Below are positions 24,489 to 34,212 of a DNA stretch of 64,000 nt, in pieces. The stretch spans positions 558,001-622,000 of the forward strand of contig JALCKY010000001.1 of the NCBI GenBank assembly GCA_022647575.1, in the 5' to 3' direction. Every line of letters begins with the position of its first letter. The first letter of the stretch is position 1. Origin of the DNA: Lachnospiraceae bacterium. Lineage in GTDB: Bacteria > Bacillota > Clostridia > Lachnospirales > Lachnospiraceae. A model generated the notes under the pieces. The model saw only the letters and a program-made list of their open reading frames with translations, ran no database searches and was not told where the DNA came from. The translations under genes and the position numbers were made by a program.

Positions 24489-26351
24489 TTGATTCTCGAA
24501 AGAATCAGCGCACCGGATGACATCCGGAAAATCGATCCGAAGGATTATGACGCCCTTGCAGCGGAAATCCGTGCCTTCCTGCTCGAAAAGATCAGTCAGA
24601 ACGGCGGCCACCTTTCCAGCAATCTGGGAACGGTTGAACTGACGATGGCCCTGTTTCTGTCCTTTGCCCCGCCCAAAGACAAAATCATCTGGGATGTCGG
24701 CCATCAGTCCTACACGCATAAGATCCTGAGCGGACGCAGGAAGGAATTCGACGGGCTGAGAACCTTCGGCGGCATTGCCGGTTTCCCGAAATCTTCGGAA
24801 AGCAGCTGCGACGCCTTCAATACAGGACACTCTTCGACTTCCATTTCCGCAGGTCTCGGAATCGTCCAGGCCCGCGACGTCCTGCATGAAGATTTTTCCG
24901 TCGTTTCCGTCATCGGCGACGGCGCACTGACCGGAGGCATGGCCTACGAAGCGCTGAACAACGCTTCCCGCGTAAAAAAGAATTTCATCATCGTGCTGAA
25001 CGACAACCGCATGTCGATTGAGAAAAATGTGGGCGGCATGTCCGCCTACCTGAACAGGATCCGTACCGCCGACAGCTACACAAGCCTGAAGAAATCGGTC
25101 ATGAATTCGCTGGAGAAAATTCCTTCTCTGGGCGAACCGATGATCCGCCATATCCGCAATACCAAGAACGGCATCAAACAGCTTCTCATTCCCGGCATGC
25201 TTTTCGAGAACATGGGCATCACGTACCTCGGTCCGGTCGACGGACATAATATCCGGGAAATGACCAGCACTTTCGAGGAGGCGAAAAAGCTCGATCACGC
25301 CGTCCTCATCCATGTCCTGACCCAGAAGGGCCGCGGCTACCGGCCGGCCGAGCTTCACCCGGAACGCTACCACGGCGTCGCGCCTTTTGATATCCGGACC
25401 GGAGAACCGAAACAGAAAAAAACGCTGCCCAGCTACACGGATACCTTTTCCCATGAGCTGGTAAAGCTTGCACGAAAGGATCCGAAAATTGTCGCCGTCA
25501 CGGCTGCCATGGCAGGCGGGACCGGACTGATGCGCTTTGCGCATGAATTCCCGGACCGCTTCTTCGACGTCGGCATTGCCGAACAGCATGCCGTCACCTG
25601 TGCGGCCGGCATGGCTTCCGCCGGCCTGAAGCCGGTCTTCGCCGTCTATTCATCCTTCCTGCAGCGGGCTTTCGATCAGATTATACACGATGTCTGCCTT
25701 CAGAAGCTGCCGGTGGTCTTTGCCATCGACCATGCCGGTCTGGTCGGGGAAGACGGAGAAACCCATCAGGGAATTTTCGATCTTTCCTTCCTTACCTGCA
25801 TCCCGGGCATGACCGTGCTGGCTCCGAAGAATCTGCACGAGCTGGAAGACGAGCTGGAATTTGCCTTTTCCTTCGGCGGTCCCGTCGCCATCCGCTATCC
25901 GCGCGGCACGGCCTATCAGGGCCTGTCCGGGTTCCGTGCTCCGGTCGTATACGGCAGGGGCGAAATGATTTACCGCGAAAAGGAAATTGCCCTCCTTGCC
26001 GCCGGCACTTCCGTCAGCACCGCCGAGCATATCCGGACCGCCCTGAAGGAACGGGGGCATTCCTGTTCCCTGGCCAATGCCCGTTTTATCAAGCCGATTG
26101 ATACCGCCCTGCTGGACGAGCTTTCGGAAAACCACCGCCTGATCATCACGATGGAAGAGAATGTCCGGACCGGAGGCTTCGGAATGCAGGCCGCAGACTA
26201 TCTCCGCGAGCATCATCCGGAAGTCCGGGTCTGCACGGTCGCGCTTCCGGACGCCTATGTCGAACATGGAGATGTATCTGTTCTCCGCGCCCATCTGGGA
26301 ATTGATTCCGCTTCTGTCCTGAAGATGCTGGAAACAGAATATCAGCTGTAG
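24489..26351 (+). CDS. dxs: 1-deoxy-D-xylulose-5-phosphate synthase
   Basis: 620 residues from a TTG start at 24489. TTG is chosen because AGGAGG lies 9 bases before it and homologues begin at ILERISAPDDIRKI. The frame is open further upstream but that part is not conserved. It condenses pyruvate and glyceraldehyde 3-phosphate in the non-mevalonate isoprenoid pathway using thiamine diphosphate. Motifs: VGHQSYTHKILSGR, thiamine-site GDGALTGGMAYEALNNAS, central DVGIAEQHAVTCAAGMA, IDHAGLVGEDGETHQG, AIRYPRG. Length is normal. A -10-like TATAAT at 24447-24452 precedes it. It converges on the esterase gene. Confidence 0.95.
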   Translation: MILERISAPDDIRKIDPKDYDALAAEIRAFLLEKISQNGGHLSSNLGTVELTMALFLSFAPPKDKIIWDVGHQSYTHKILSGRRKEFDGLRTFGGIAGFPKSSESSCDAFNTGHSSTSISAGLGIVQARDVLHEDFSVVSVIGDGALTGGMAYEALNNASRVKKNFIIVLNDNRMSIEKNVGGMSAYLNRIRTADSYTSLKKSVMNSLEKIPSLGEPMIRHIRNTKNGIKQLLIPGMLFENMGITYLGPVDGHNIREMTSTFEEAKKLDHAVLIHVLTQKGRGYRPAELHPERYHGVAPFDIRTGEPKQKKTLPSYTDTFSHELVKLARKDPKIVAVTAAMAGGTGLMRFAHEFPDRFFDVGIAEQHAVTCAAGMASAGLKPVFAVYSSFLQRAFDQIIHDVCLQKLPVVFAIDHAGLVGEDGETHQGIFDLSFLTCIPGMTVLAPKNLHELEDELEFAFSFGGPVAIRYPRGTAYQGLSGFRAPVVYGRGEMIYREKEIALLAAGTSVSTAEHIRTALKERGHSCSLANARFIKPIDTALLDELSENHRLIITMEENVRTGGFGMQAADYLREHHPEVRVCTVALPDAYVEHGDVSVLRAHLGIDSASVLKMLETEYQL

Positions 26352-26364
26352 CCGGAGTCCTTTT

Positions 26365-27561
26365 TCATTTCTTCAGAAGCTTCAGACCGCTGCTTCCGAC
26401 TTTTCCCTCTGTCGCCTCAAAGAGCCACTGCATCATCGTGCGTCCGTCCGCGTTCGGCCAGAAGAACTGTTTCTGCCGGACAGCGGTATGGACCGTGCCT
26501 CCCCTCAGTCCCGGATAGACGGAAAAGTTCGGCCAGCTGTTGATGAAAAAGCCGGCATTCGGGGCCATTTCCCTGAACTCTTCAAGCATCCCGCAGAGCT
26601 GTCGGAAATATTCCTCCTGCACATCCTCGTCCGTGCTGTATTTCCTGCGGACAATATCGTTGTAATAGGCACTCAGGAGATAGTCCCGGGTCGAGCTCGC
26701 ATACAGATACCGGATGCTGTCCCCGTATTTTCCGTACAGGGAATGGTACCAGTCCATCGTGATGTTCGGGGTATGCAGGACCTTCCAGATCTTCTCATCC
26801 GCTTTCCAGACTTCCCTGGCCGTCTTTCTCCAGTGAGGATAAAGAAGCTGGCCGCTGTCGGAAAAAACCGTCACGTCCCGGCAGTCCGGATAGACATTTT
26901 CCAGGATCTCATCCGTCAGGGCCGGCACGGCAAATGCACCCGCGCTGTCTCCTGCGATCAGCAGCTTCTCCGTCTCCGGGAAATAAGCCTTCGCCTTCTC
27001 CATCGCCGCTTCAAAGTTCCTGTGCCCGTGGAAATGCACCGTCTGCAGCGAGCCGTCTTCCGCCTTATACGGAAAATCATGGCTGCCCACATGGAGATCG
27101 CCGGTCGCATAGGTCACGATGATGAAATTCCAGAACCGGAACAGATTCATGGGATTCGAGGTATCGGTCAGGCCCGTGCGGATATTCATGATCTGCGTAA
27201 AAGGACGCAGGTTGTTCCAGTAATAGTTCGGCATGCCTGCCGTCAGCTTGCCGCCGCTCACCGGGCGTGCCGCCGTATACTCATTCCAGGCAAGGCCGCC
27301 TCCCGAGAAGAAGATGCAGAGATTCCGGCTGCCTCCTTTTCGGAGGTAAATGTAATAGCCGGAGCCGTCGCCGGACATTCCTTTCTCCAGCGGGATCCGG
27401 TACCAGGCGCCCGCGCGCGGTTTCCCGTTCAGGATGGGCGCTTCCAGCGGCGTGCCGGAAAGAGCGCTCCCCACCGTTTTCTCGACGATATCCCCGATCC
27501 GGTAGGCGAAGGCAATGCCGTTCTTCAGATTGAAGCGGTTGCTGCTGTTTTTATCCTGCAT
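26365..27561 (-). CDS. Pectinacetylesterase-family hydrolase
   Basis: 398 residues, no signal peptide. Alpha/beta hydrolase of the pectin acetylesterase/Notum type: oxyanion region LCIFFSGGGLAWN, nucleophile Ser in LLIAGDSAGAFAV, Asp in TVFSDSGQL, and His in GGTVHTAVR. Family enzymes remove acetyl or acyl groups from glycans or lipids. It is last in a three-gene minus operon after an acyltransferase-like gene and a DUF6320 membrane protein (15 bases apart), so the three may act on one acylated cell product. That is inference. Confidence 0.85.
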   Translation of the reverse strand: MQDKNSSNRFNLKNGIAFAYRIGDIVEKTVGSALSGTPLEAPILNGKPRAGAWYRIPLEKGMSGDGSGYYIYLRKGGSRNLCIFFSGGGLAWNEYTAARPVSGGKLTAGMPNYYWNNLRPFTQIMNIRTGLTDTSNPMNLFRFWNFIIVTYATGDLHVGSHDFPYKAEDGSLQTVHFHGHRNFEAAMEKAKAYFPETEKLLIAGDSAGAFAVPALTDEILENVYPDCRDVTVFSDSGQLLYPHWRKTAREVWKADEKIWKVLHTPNITMDWYHSLYGKYGDSIRYLYASSTRDYLLSAYYNDIVRRKYSTDEDVQEEYFRQLCGMLEEFREMAPNAGFFINSWPNFSVYPGLRGGTVHTAVRQKQFFWPNADGRTMMQWLFEATEGKVGSSGLKLLKK

Positions 27562-27576
27562 CGTTCCTGCCGCCTT

Positions 27577-28248
27577 TCACATCCGGAAATACTTTTCTGC
27601 CGCGTTCTTCATGTCCCGCCAGCGGAAAAGGAATGACACCGCAACAATGACCAGGTAAATAGCCATGCAGGCAATGGCTGCCGGCGGGAAATGATTCTGT
27701 CCCGTCAGAAGGGGAATGAGCTGCAGAAGGCTCAGCGCCGCATCCGCCAGAAGATAGATGCCGAAATCTCCGAGCCGCATCCGGGCATAGGCGGCAACTG
27801 CGATCGTCGCGGTTCCAAGTCCCAGGAACGTGAGCGGAATCATCCAGTCCAGCGACCACCCGATGGCGCCTGTGCTCCGGTCGAGGAAAAATTCCAGCAG
27901 CATGACGATACAGCCTTCAAAAGTCAGAACCTTCAGGACATTGTTCCTTAAATAAAAAGCAAGGGCAATGTCGATCCAGGCGATGGCTGCGCAGAGCATG
28001 ACGATCGGCACCCACGGGAGCGGTTTCCGCATTGCCTGCGAAGAAATCATCCGTGCCGTCACGATCGCCGCTTCAAAGGCGATGAATATCCAGAAGGAGA
28101 TCTTCACGACAGACTTGCCGGACAGAGCCCTCTTCGGCATGGCCGGAAAAGCGTGTTCTTCCGGAGTCCCCGAAAGGACTCCTCCGCACAGGGGACAGCA
28201 GGTTTTATTTCCGCGGACGGAAATGCCGCATTTCTCACAGTACTGCAT
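27577..28248 (-). CDS. DUF6320 zinc-ribbon membrane protein
   Basis: 223 residues. N-terminal zinc ribbon (YCEKCGISVRG, then TCCPLCGGVLSG) and about six membrane helices, beginning near VVKISFWIFIAFEAAIV. This is the DUF6320 architecture, usually found next to condensation-like acyltransferases, as here. Its ATG shares one base with the acyltransferase stop (TGATG), so the pair is translationally coupled. Function is unknown; a membrane partner of the acyltransferase is a fair guess. Confidence 0.8.
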   Translation of the reverse strand: MQYCEKCGISVRGNKTCCPLCGGVLSGTPEEHAFPAMPKRALSGKSVVKISFWIFIAFEAAIVTARMISSQAMRKPLPWVPIVMLCAAIAWIDIALAFYLRNNVLKVLTFEGCIVMLLEFFLDRSTGAIGWSLDWMIPLTFLGLGTATIAVAAYARMRLGDFGIYLLADAALSLLQLIPLLTGQNHFPPAAIACMAIYLVIVAVSFLFRWRDMKNAAEKYFRM

Positions 28249-29597
28249 CAGCTTACCTCATAATCGTTCGTGGCGATCTCAACCGGAATGCCCATCTGCA
28301 CCAGTTTCCGGAAGAAACGGCACATGACGCCGTGCGTCACGTAAGGACTCATTTCCCCGAAGACCAGGCGGTCGCCGAACGTTACGGCACAGATCTGTTC
28401 ATAGGGGGCCGTGGCAAATACAGAAGCTTTCTCCACGTACTTCTCCGCCTCCTCCGGAAGCCTGATGACTCCGAGGTTGGAAAAGGTACAGGTCACTCCC
28501 TGCGATGCGAGGAAGCTCAGCCCCTGCGTCGCTCCGTCCTTGACCGTAAGAGGCACGATCCGGATGCCGAAATTGTGCTCCAGTTTTGCATAGGAATTCA
28601 TGACCCGCTCAATCCGTTCCGGCTCCAGCTGTTTTGCAAAGGAAGCCTTCACTTCGCTGAGAATGCTTTCCGGCGTTCCGTCGAAATGCCTCGGCTGATA
28701 GGCCACGTTGATGACGCCGAAGAAATTGCGGACCGTTTCCGACGGGAAATATTTCCGGAGATCGACCGGCACGCTGACGACGATCTGCCTGTCTTTTTCA
28801 TTCTCCTCCATCTCCTCGATTGCCGAAGCGATGTAGAGACTTACCGAAAAGACGCCGGCTGACACTCCGTATTTCTTCGCTTCCGCCAGGAAAAGCTTTG
28901 CGGAAACCGTCCCTTCCACAAGATGCGGCAGAAGGTCGGGATCGAGTTCTCCCTTCATGTGCCAGGCCTGATGCATCGTCATGTTCTTCAGCTGTTTCAG
29001 TCCTCTTTGCTTCCGCGGCCGGTCTTCCGGGATCCCGTCTTCCGGTATTCTTGCTTCCCTGATTTTTTCCTTCCGCTTTTTCTCTTTCCGCGCCGGTCTG
29101 TAGTAGTCTCTGAAGGCATCGGCCGTTTTCTGTTCAGCCGTGCTCTTCTCCCCGATCATCTCCTGAAGCGGCAGGTGATGGCAAAGAGACAGATAGGTCA
29201 GGATCAGCTCACGGAAAAAAAGGAAAGCCCCGAGACCGTCCGCCAGTACGTGAAAGATTTCCAGACTGATTCTTTTGCGGTAATACAAAACGCGCAGGAG
29301 CAGGCTTTTCCTTCCCGGGAAATAAAGCGGACTGCAGGCCGGCAGTTTTTCTTCTTCGACCTGAAGAGGAAGATCGCGCGAATCCAGGTAATACCAGAAC
29401 AGGCCTTTGCGCAGGACGCTCCGGAAATACGGATAGTCCTTCATCGTAAGGTCGACTGCCTGCTGCAGAAGTTCAGGGTTCACTTCCTCCCTGAGTTCAC
29501 AGGACAGACGAAAAACTCTCGTATCCGCCCCATGGGCGGAAGAGGGAACGATTGCCGCCGCATTATCCAGTTTGTACCATTTTCTGGGCTGTTTCAA
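28248..29597 (-). CDS. Alcohol acetyltransferase / condensation-fold acyltransferase
   Basis: 449 residues from a TTG codon (29597) behind GAGAGG. The HVLADGLG motif (HxxxDG) is the active site of the BAHD/condensation and alcohol-acetyltransferase fold. Other family features include YFRSVLRKG near residue 57 and the late channel motif FSNLGVIRLP. The closest known group is bacterial alcohol acetyltransferase-like proteins that move acyl groups from CoA or a carrier to an acceptor. It heads the operon with DUF6320 and an esterase. A strong hairpin (29624-29655) lies before it. Confidence 0.8.
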   Translation of the reverse strand: MKQPRKWYKLDNAAAIVPSSAHGADTRVFRLSCELREEVNPELLQQAVDLTMKDYPYFRSVLRKGLFWYYLDSRDLPLQVEEEKLPACSPLYFPGRKSLLLRVLYYRKRISLEIFHVLADGLGAFLFFRELILTYLSLCHHLPLQEMIGEKSTAEQKTADAFRDYYRPARKEKKRKEKIREARIPEDGIPEDRPRKQRGLKQLKNMTMHQAWHMKGELDPDLLPHLVEGTVSAKLFLAEAKKYGVSAGVFSVSLYIASAIEEMEENEKDRQIVVSVPVDLRKYFPSETVRNFFGVINVAYQPRHFDGTPESILSEVKASFAKQLEPERIERVMNSYAKLEHNFGIRIVPLTVKDGATQGLSFLASQGVTCTFSNLGVIRLPEEAEKYVEKASVFATAPYEQICAVTFGDRLVFGEMSPYVTHGVMCRFFRKLVQMGIPVEIATNDYEVS

Positions 29598-29623
29598 TTC
29601 CTGCCTCTCTGTTCCTTCCGTCA

Positions 29624-29655
29624 GTAAAGGGCACGGGATTGACCGTGCCCTTTAC
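29624..29655. terminator. Hairpin between kinase remnant and acyltransferase operon
   Basis: GTAAAGGGCACGG (29624-29636) pairs perfectly with CCGTGCCCTTTAC (29643-29655), loop six bases. It follows the stop of the split kinase gene in the direction of transcription. There is no long T-run beyond the stem's own TTT, so termination is probable but not certain. Confidence 0.55.
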
Positions 29656-29691
29656 GTATCATCATAGTACATCCGGACTGTTTTTGCAATT

Positions 29692-32096
29692 TCACAGATG
29701 CGCCTTTGTGTGAGGCTGCTGCCTCTCCGCGATTGCCTCTTTGATCGTCTGCCCCATTTTAACCGGGTCGATCGGCTTGGCAATATGGGCATTCATTCCG
29801 GCATCCAGGCATTTCTGGATGTCTTCCTCGAAAGCATCCGCCGTCATGGCGATAATCGGAATGTCCTTTGCATCCCGGCGCCGCATGGCACGGATGGCCT
29901 TCGTCGCCTCATAGCCGTTCATGACCGGCATCTGGATATCCATCAGGATGGCCGCAAAGGTTCCTTTCGGAGACCTGCGGAAGATTTCCGCAGCTTTCTT
30001 TCCGTCTTCGGCACGGACGCTTTCAAAGCCGGTTTTCTTCAGCAGCCTCTGGGCGATTTCCGCATTCATGTCATGGTCCTCCGCCAGAAGGATGCACGGA
30101 TTCTTTTCTTCCGCCGTATGAATCACCGTCTGTTTCCTATCTCTGCCGTCGCTCTCCGGTGCTGCCGGCTGAGTCTCCCTGACGGCGTTCACTTCTTCAG
30201 GCACATCCGGGCAGACAAACCTGACGGTCATTTTCGTTCCTTTTCCCGGACTGCTCTCCACCTCAATGGTGCTGTTCATCATATCAAGAATTTTCTTGAC
30301 AATGGAAAGTCCGAGGCCGGTTCCCTGTTCAGTCAGCGTCTTTCTCCAGCCGTCCGTCTCCCGCGTAAAGGAATCGAACATGACCTTCTGAAATTCTTTG
30401 CTCATGCCGATGCCGCTGTCTTTCACGCAGATCGTGCATTCCCGCATCCCGTCCGCCCGGAGGGTGCAGCTCCGCGTGAACGCAACCGTCCCGCCTTCCG
30501 GCGTATACTTGACCGCATTGGAAATCAGGTTCAGCGTGACCTGGTCCAGACGCACTTTATCGATCAGGACCGTGCAGTCTTCCCCATCGTTCCTCATCAC
30601 GAAATGAATCTTTTTCTTTCTGCAGAGAGGCTCGAACATGGCACGGATTGTCGCTTCATAGTTCCGGCACGCATACGGTTCCGGATGCAGTTCCATCACT
30701 CCGCTGTCGATCTTGGAAATATCCAGGATATCGTTGATCAGGCTCAGCAGGAAATGATTCGCGGTGCGGATATCCTGAAGGTCTTTCACCAGCTTCTCCA
30801 TGTCTCCGATATCTTCAAAAGCAAAATCCGTCTTGCTCTTGATGACGTTCATCGGCGTACGGATGTCATGGCTGATTCGCGACAGGAAATTCGACTTCGC
30901 GGCATTGGCGGCAATGGCTTCATTTCTCAGTTTCTTTTCCATTTCGAAATTCGCCGCCAGCTCATCCTGCATGCGCTTCTCTTCCGTCACATCCCGGAAG
31001 GAGGCATAGAAGATCCGCCCCTCCTTCGTGATTTCCCTTAAGTTCTCCCTGACCTCGACCCAGATCGGGGAGCCGTCTGCGCACAGCATGCGGAACGGCT
31101 CGATCCGGAAATGCTTCGAATGATAATGGTCATGGAAAGTCCTGCGGACTCTTTCCCGGTCCTCTTCGTACACCGTCAGGAAAGCATCGGCAAACCGCGC
31201 TGCCCTTCCGGCATCTCTTGTTTCCGAAGGACGCTGTGCGACGCCAACCGACAGATCATATTTCAGAAGAAGGAAAGTCTGCAGGTTGACATAATCGACG
31301 ACCAGATGATCCGGATCCGGCATGTGCATGATGCTGATGCCGCTGGAAATGAAATTCAGGAGGTCGTTCATGTGCTCTGTTTCCGCCTTCGCCGCTTCGG
31401 CCTCGTCCTTCTGCTGCCGGACTGCTTCCGTTACGTCGGAGGCCAGGACCAGGGCCGTCCTGTCTTCCCGCGACAGATAATAATTCTGGAATTTATGGCA
31501 GGTCGTCCCGCTGCGGTAGGAAGGCATGATTTCTTCCGTCATGTATTCATAATAGCCGTCTCTCTCCAGACTCTGCGCAATCATTCTGCCGGATGCGAAG
31601 CGGGCATATTTCTTCCTTTTTTCGGGGTCCTGCACTTTCGTCAGGGCAGTCCGGAGCAGGTCCTTCAGATCATACAAGGCATCTTCCCCGCTTGCAATGT
31701 CCCCGAATTCATGCTTGAAATCGGCCGATGCATGCAGCAGCTGAAAGCGCCCGGTTTCCAGGCTGACGAGTGCCACAAAGTCATAGGCCTGGCCCGTAAT
31801 GATCCGGATGATTTCTTCCTGACGCTTCTCCCTGGAAATATCCATGGAATAAAGGACGCCGGAAATGTCGCCCGTTTCCGGATTTCTCAGCATGCTGGCA
31901 TACGTCCTGACCCAGATCATCAGTCCGTCTTCACCCTTCCTCCTGTATTCCGCGCTGAGGTTTGTCCTGCCGCTTTCAAAAGAGACCAGAAGGTTCCTGC
32001 GTCCGAAGGTTTTCCGGAATTTTTCCTTATCCGCCTTTTCAGGGATCAGTCTCATGACAGCGGAAACCAGGCTGTCGTAGGTCTGGCCCCGGACTG
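29692..32096 (-). pseudogene. Hybrid histidine kinase, 3' part of IS-split gene
   Basis: This part continues in frame, after removing the insertion at 32097-33092 and one 15-bp repeat, from the fragment at 33093-34167. The restored gene would encode 1154 residues. It carries PAS-like domains (VRTYASMLRNPETGDISGVL; later IWVEVRENLREITKEGRIFY), a kinase core with SRISHDIRTPMNV, HATPase motifs KDSGIGMS and GTGLGLSIVKK, and a receiver with LMDIQMPVMNG. All catalytic residues are intact. An internal ATG at 32055 could still start a 787-residue kinase lacking the GAF sensor, so the fragment may not be dead. Confidence 0.85.
32082..32096. repeat. Left copy of 15-bp direct repeat flanking the IS4 fragment
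   Basis: TCTGGCCCCGGACTG, identical to 33093-33107. One copy is kinase coding sequence; the other is the likely target duplication. It is longer than the 10-12 bp usual for IS4 relatives. Confidence 0.85.
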
Positions 32097-33092
32097 ACCC
32101 TCGACAACTGTATTGCAGACCTTGATGAGATTCACTTCATGTTCTGCCAAAATCCGGAGGCTGATTTTACAAGAAATCGTAAACTCTCTTTCCATGATTA
32201 TATTCAGCTCATGCTTCAAATGCAGAGTAAGTCTGTTTCAAATGAAATCCTGGATTTCTTCGAACATTCTCTTTCAGCTCCTACAAAATCTGCTTTTACA
32301 CAGCAGCGATTCAAACTTCAACCAGAAGGATGGAATTTCCTGTTCCATATATTTGTGGAACAGTGCAGGGAACTGTCTGATCAGCTCTATTGCGGCTATC
32401 GCCTTTTAGCATGCGATGGTTCTGATGTCAACATAGCACGCAACCCAGAGGATGAAAGAACTTTTATCCATGAAGGTGAAAAAGGTTACAATGCAATTCA
32501 CGTCAATGCACTTTATGATATCACTAACCATACATACTGTGATTTTCTGGTTCAGGGCAAAAAGAAGCTTCATGAACGTGCTGCACTAAATTCCATGATT
32601 GACCGTTACTCCGATCCTGTACCAGCTATTTTAATGGCAGATCGGGGATATGAAAGCTTCAATGTCTTTGCTCACCTTATTCAAAAAGATATGAAATTTG
32701 TTATCCGTATGAAGGACATCAACAGTAATGGCATCCTTTCCACTTACAGTCTTCCTGACAGTGAGTTTGATACCTATATAAGAACTACGCTTACCAGACG
32801 ACATACGAAGGAAACACTCGAAAATCCGAATACGTATACCATTCTTCAGCCGATTACCGATTTTGATTTCTTTGATGATGGTTGTACTTATTTTGCTATT
32901 GAATTTCGCATTGTTCGTATTCTTCTTGATAATGGAACTTACATTTGTATTGCAACCAATCTATCAGAAGAAGAATTTCCTTTGGAAGAGATTAAAAAGC
33001 TTTACAGAATGAGATGGAGCGTGGAAACAAGTTTTCGGGAACTGAAATATACGATTGGTCTCGTCAACTGGCACAGTAGCAAGTATGACGGA
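32097..33092 (+). mobile_element. IS4-family element fragment inserted in kinase gene
   Basis: 996 bases, visibly AT-richer than the surroundings, lie between exact 15-bp direct copies TCTGGCCCCGGACTG (32082-32096 and 33093-33107). Removing the insert with one copy restores the host frame exactly. The insert contains almost nothing but a transposase gene. I see no convincing terminal inverted repeats. The transposase is cut at its 3' end, so the element is incomplete even though it is flanked like a fresh insertion. Confidence 0.8.
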
Positions 33093-33116
33093 TCTGGCCC
33101 CGGACTGCCTGCCTGA
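32139..33116 (+). pseudogene. IS4-family transposase, C-terminally truncated
   Basis: 325 codons from ATG 32139; the frame is also open upstream to the element edge. DDE motifs are visible: YRLLACDGSDVNIA (first Asp), ILMADRGYES (second Asp) and the signature YRMRWSVETSFRELKYTIGL (Glu). In full-length relatives some 80 more residues follow this signature. Here the reading frame runs into the direct repeat and host sequence (DGSGPGLPA) and stops at 33116. The N-terminus also looks some 20 residues short. It is probably inactive. Confidence 0.8.
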
Positions 33117-34167
33117 TGAGAGGAGATGTTCCGTGGCCTTTCCCGCGCAGGTTTGCGGTCAGATTGATTTCAAAGGCACCGAGAGATTCCGGATTGACGG
33201 AAATAATGTTCTGCATCGCACGCTGGAAATTTTTCTCTTCCAGCTTTTCCGCCGTAATGACATGGCTGACGCCGAAGGCCTTCTGCGGTTTTCCTTCGGC
33301 ATCTTTCACGACATAATAGGCGGCATGTTCGCACTGCGGCTCCCCGCTGTCGGTGCGGCGGAACCAGATGTCCGCTTCGGCAGAATCGGCACCGCCGGCA
33401 ATCTCCGAAAAAAGACGCCGGAATTCCCTGCGGTCCTCTTCCTCAAGGCAGAGGTATTCCATGGAATCCGGAACATTCTCCAGAATGCCTTCATTTCCCA
33501 TTCCGTATACCACCGACGTCTTCTCTTCGGTGAGCCCCGGTGAAAGGAGAATCCTCTTTCCGGGAATATCGTATTCCCAGACCGTCAGACGTGCCCCGCG
33601 GATAGCGGCCGCATATCGCTTCTCCTGAACATAGCTTTCCTCTTCCCGTGACATGACCCCGGAAAGGACATAGCCGAAGGACGGAAGCACGACTTCCATG
33701 GCATTCATTTTTTCTGACTGCGGATTGTCAATCCCGAGAATGCCGATCAGATTTCCCCCGATGATCAGGGGAATTTCATAGTAGCGGACAATCTTCCATT
33801 TCCGCATGATCTCATACTCATCCGGATATTTCTTTTCGATGGACCGGACATCCGAAACCAGGACCGTCTTTTTCCTGTTCAGGATCGGCAGCCACCTGCG
33901 GATGTATTTCAGATCAAGAGTCCGGAAAGCTTCCAGCGAACAGGGCACTCCCCGGCGGTCCCATTCATGGGTGCTGCCGAATCCGTTTTCCGTCAGGGCA
34001 AAAATATAGACGCGGTCGGCCTTCAGTTCCCTGCCGATTTTTCCGAATGCTTCCTGAATATGTCCGTTGAAATCTCCCGGCGAATCCAGGATACGGATTG
34101 CCTCGATCACGGCGTTCTGCAGTTTCATAAGGGATTCTGCATATTGTTCGGAACCGCTTTCAGTCAT
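33093..34167 (-). pseudogene. GAF-PAS hybrid histidine kinase, 5' part of IS-split gene
   Basis: The N-terminal part of the split kinase starts at ATG 34167. Residues about 15-165 form a GAF sensor (IGRELKADRVYIFALTENGF, IPLIIGGNLIGILGIDNPQ). A PAS-like domain follows (LTVWEYDIPGKRILLSPGL, ending GVSHVITAEK). The frame leaves the host gene at the insertion and stops inside it at 33064. It lies 45 bases after the diguanylate cyclase gene and was probably co-transcribed with it, which would link this kinase to cyclic-di-GMP signalling before the disruption. Confidence 0.85.
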
Positions 34168-34212
34168 ATCTTCCGTTTCCTCTCCGTGCTGCCTTATTTG
34201 ATAAAACGATTC

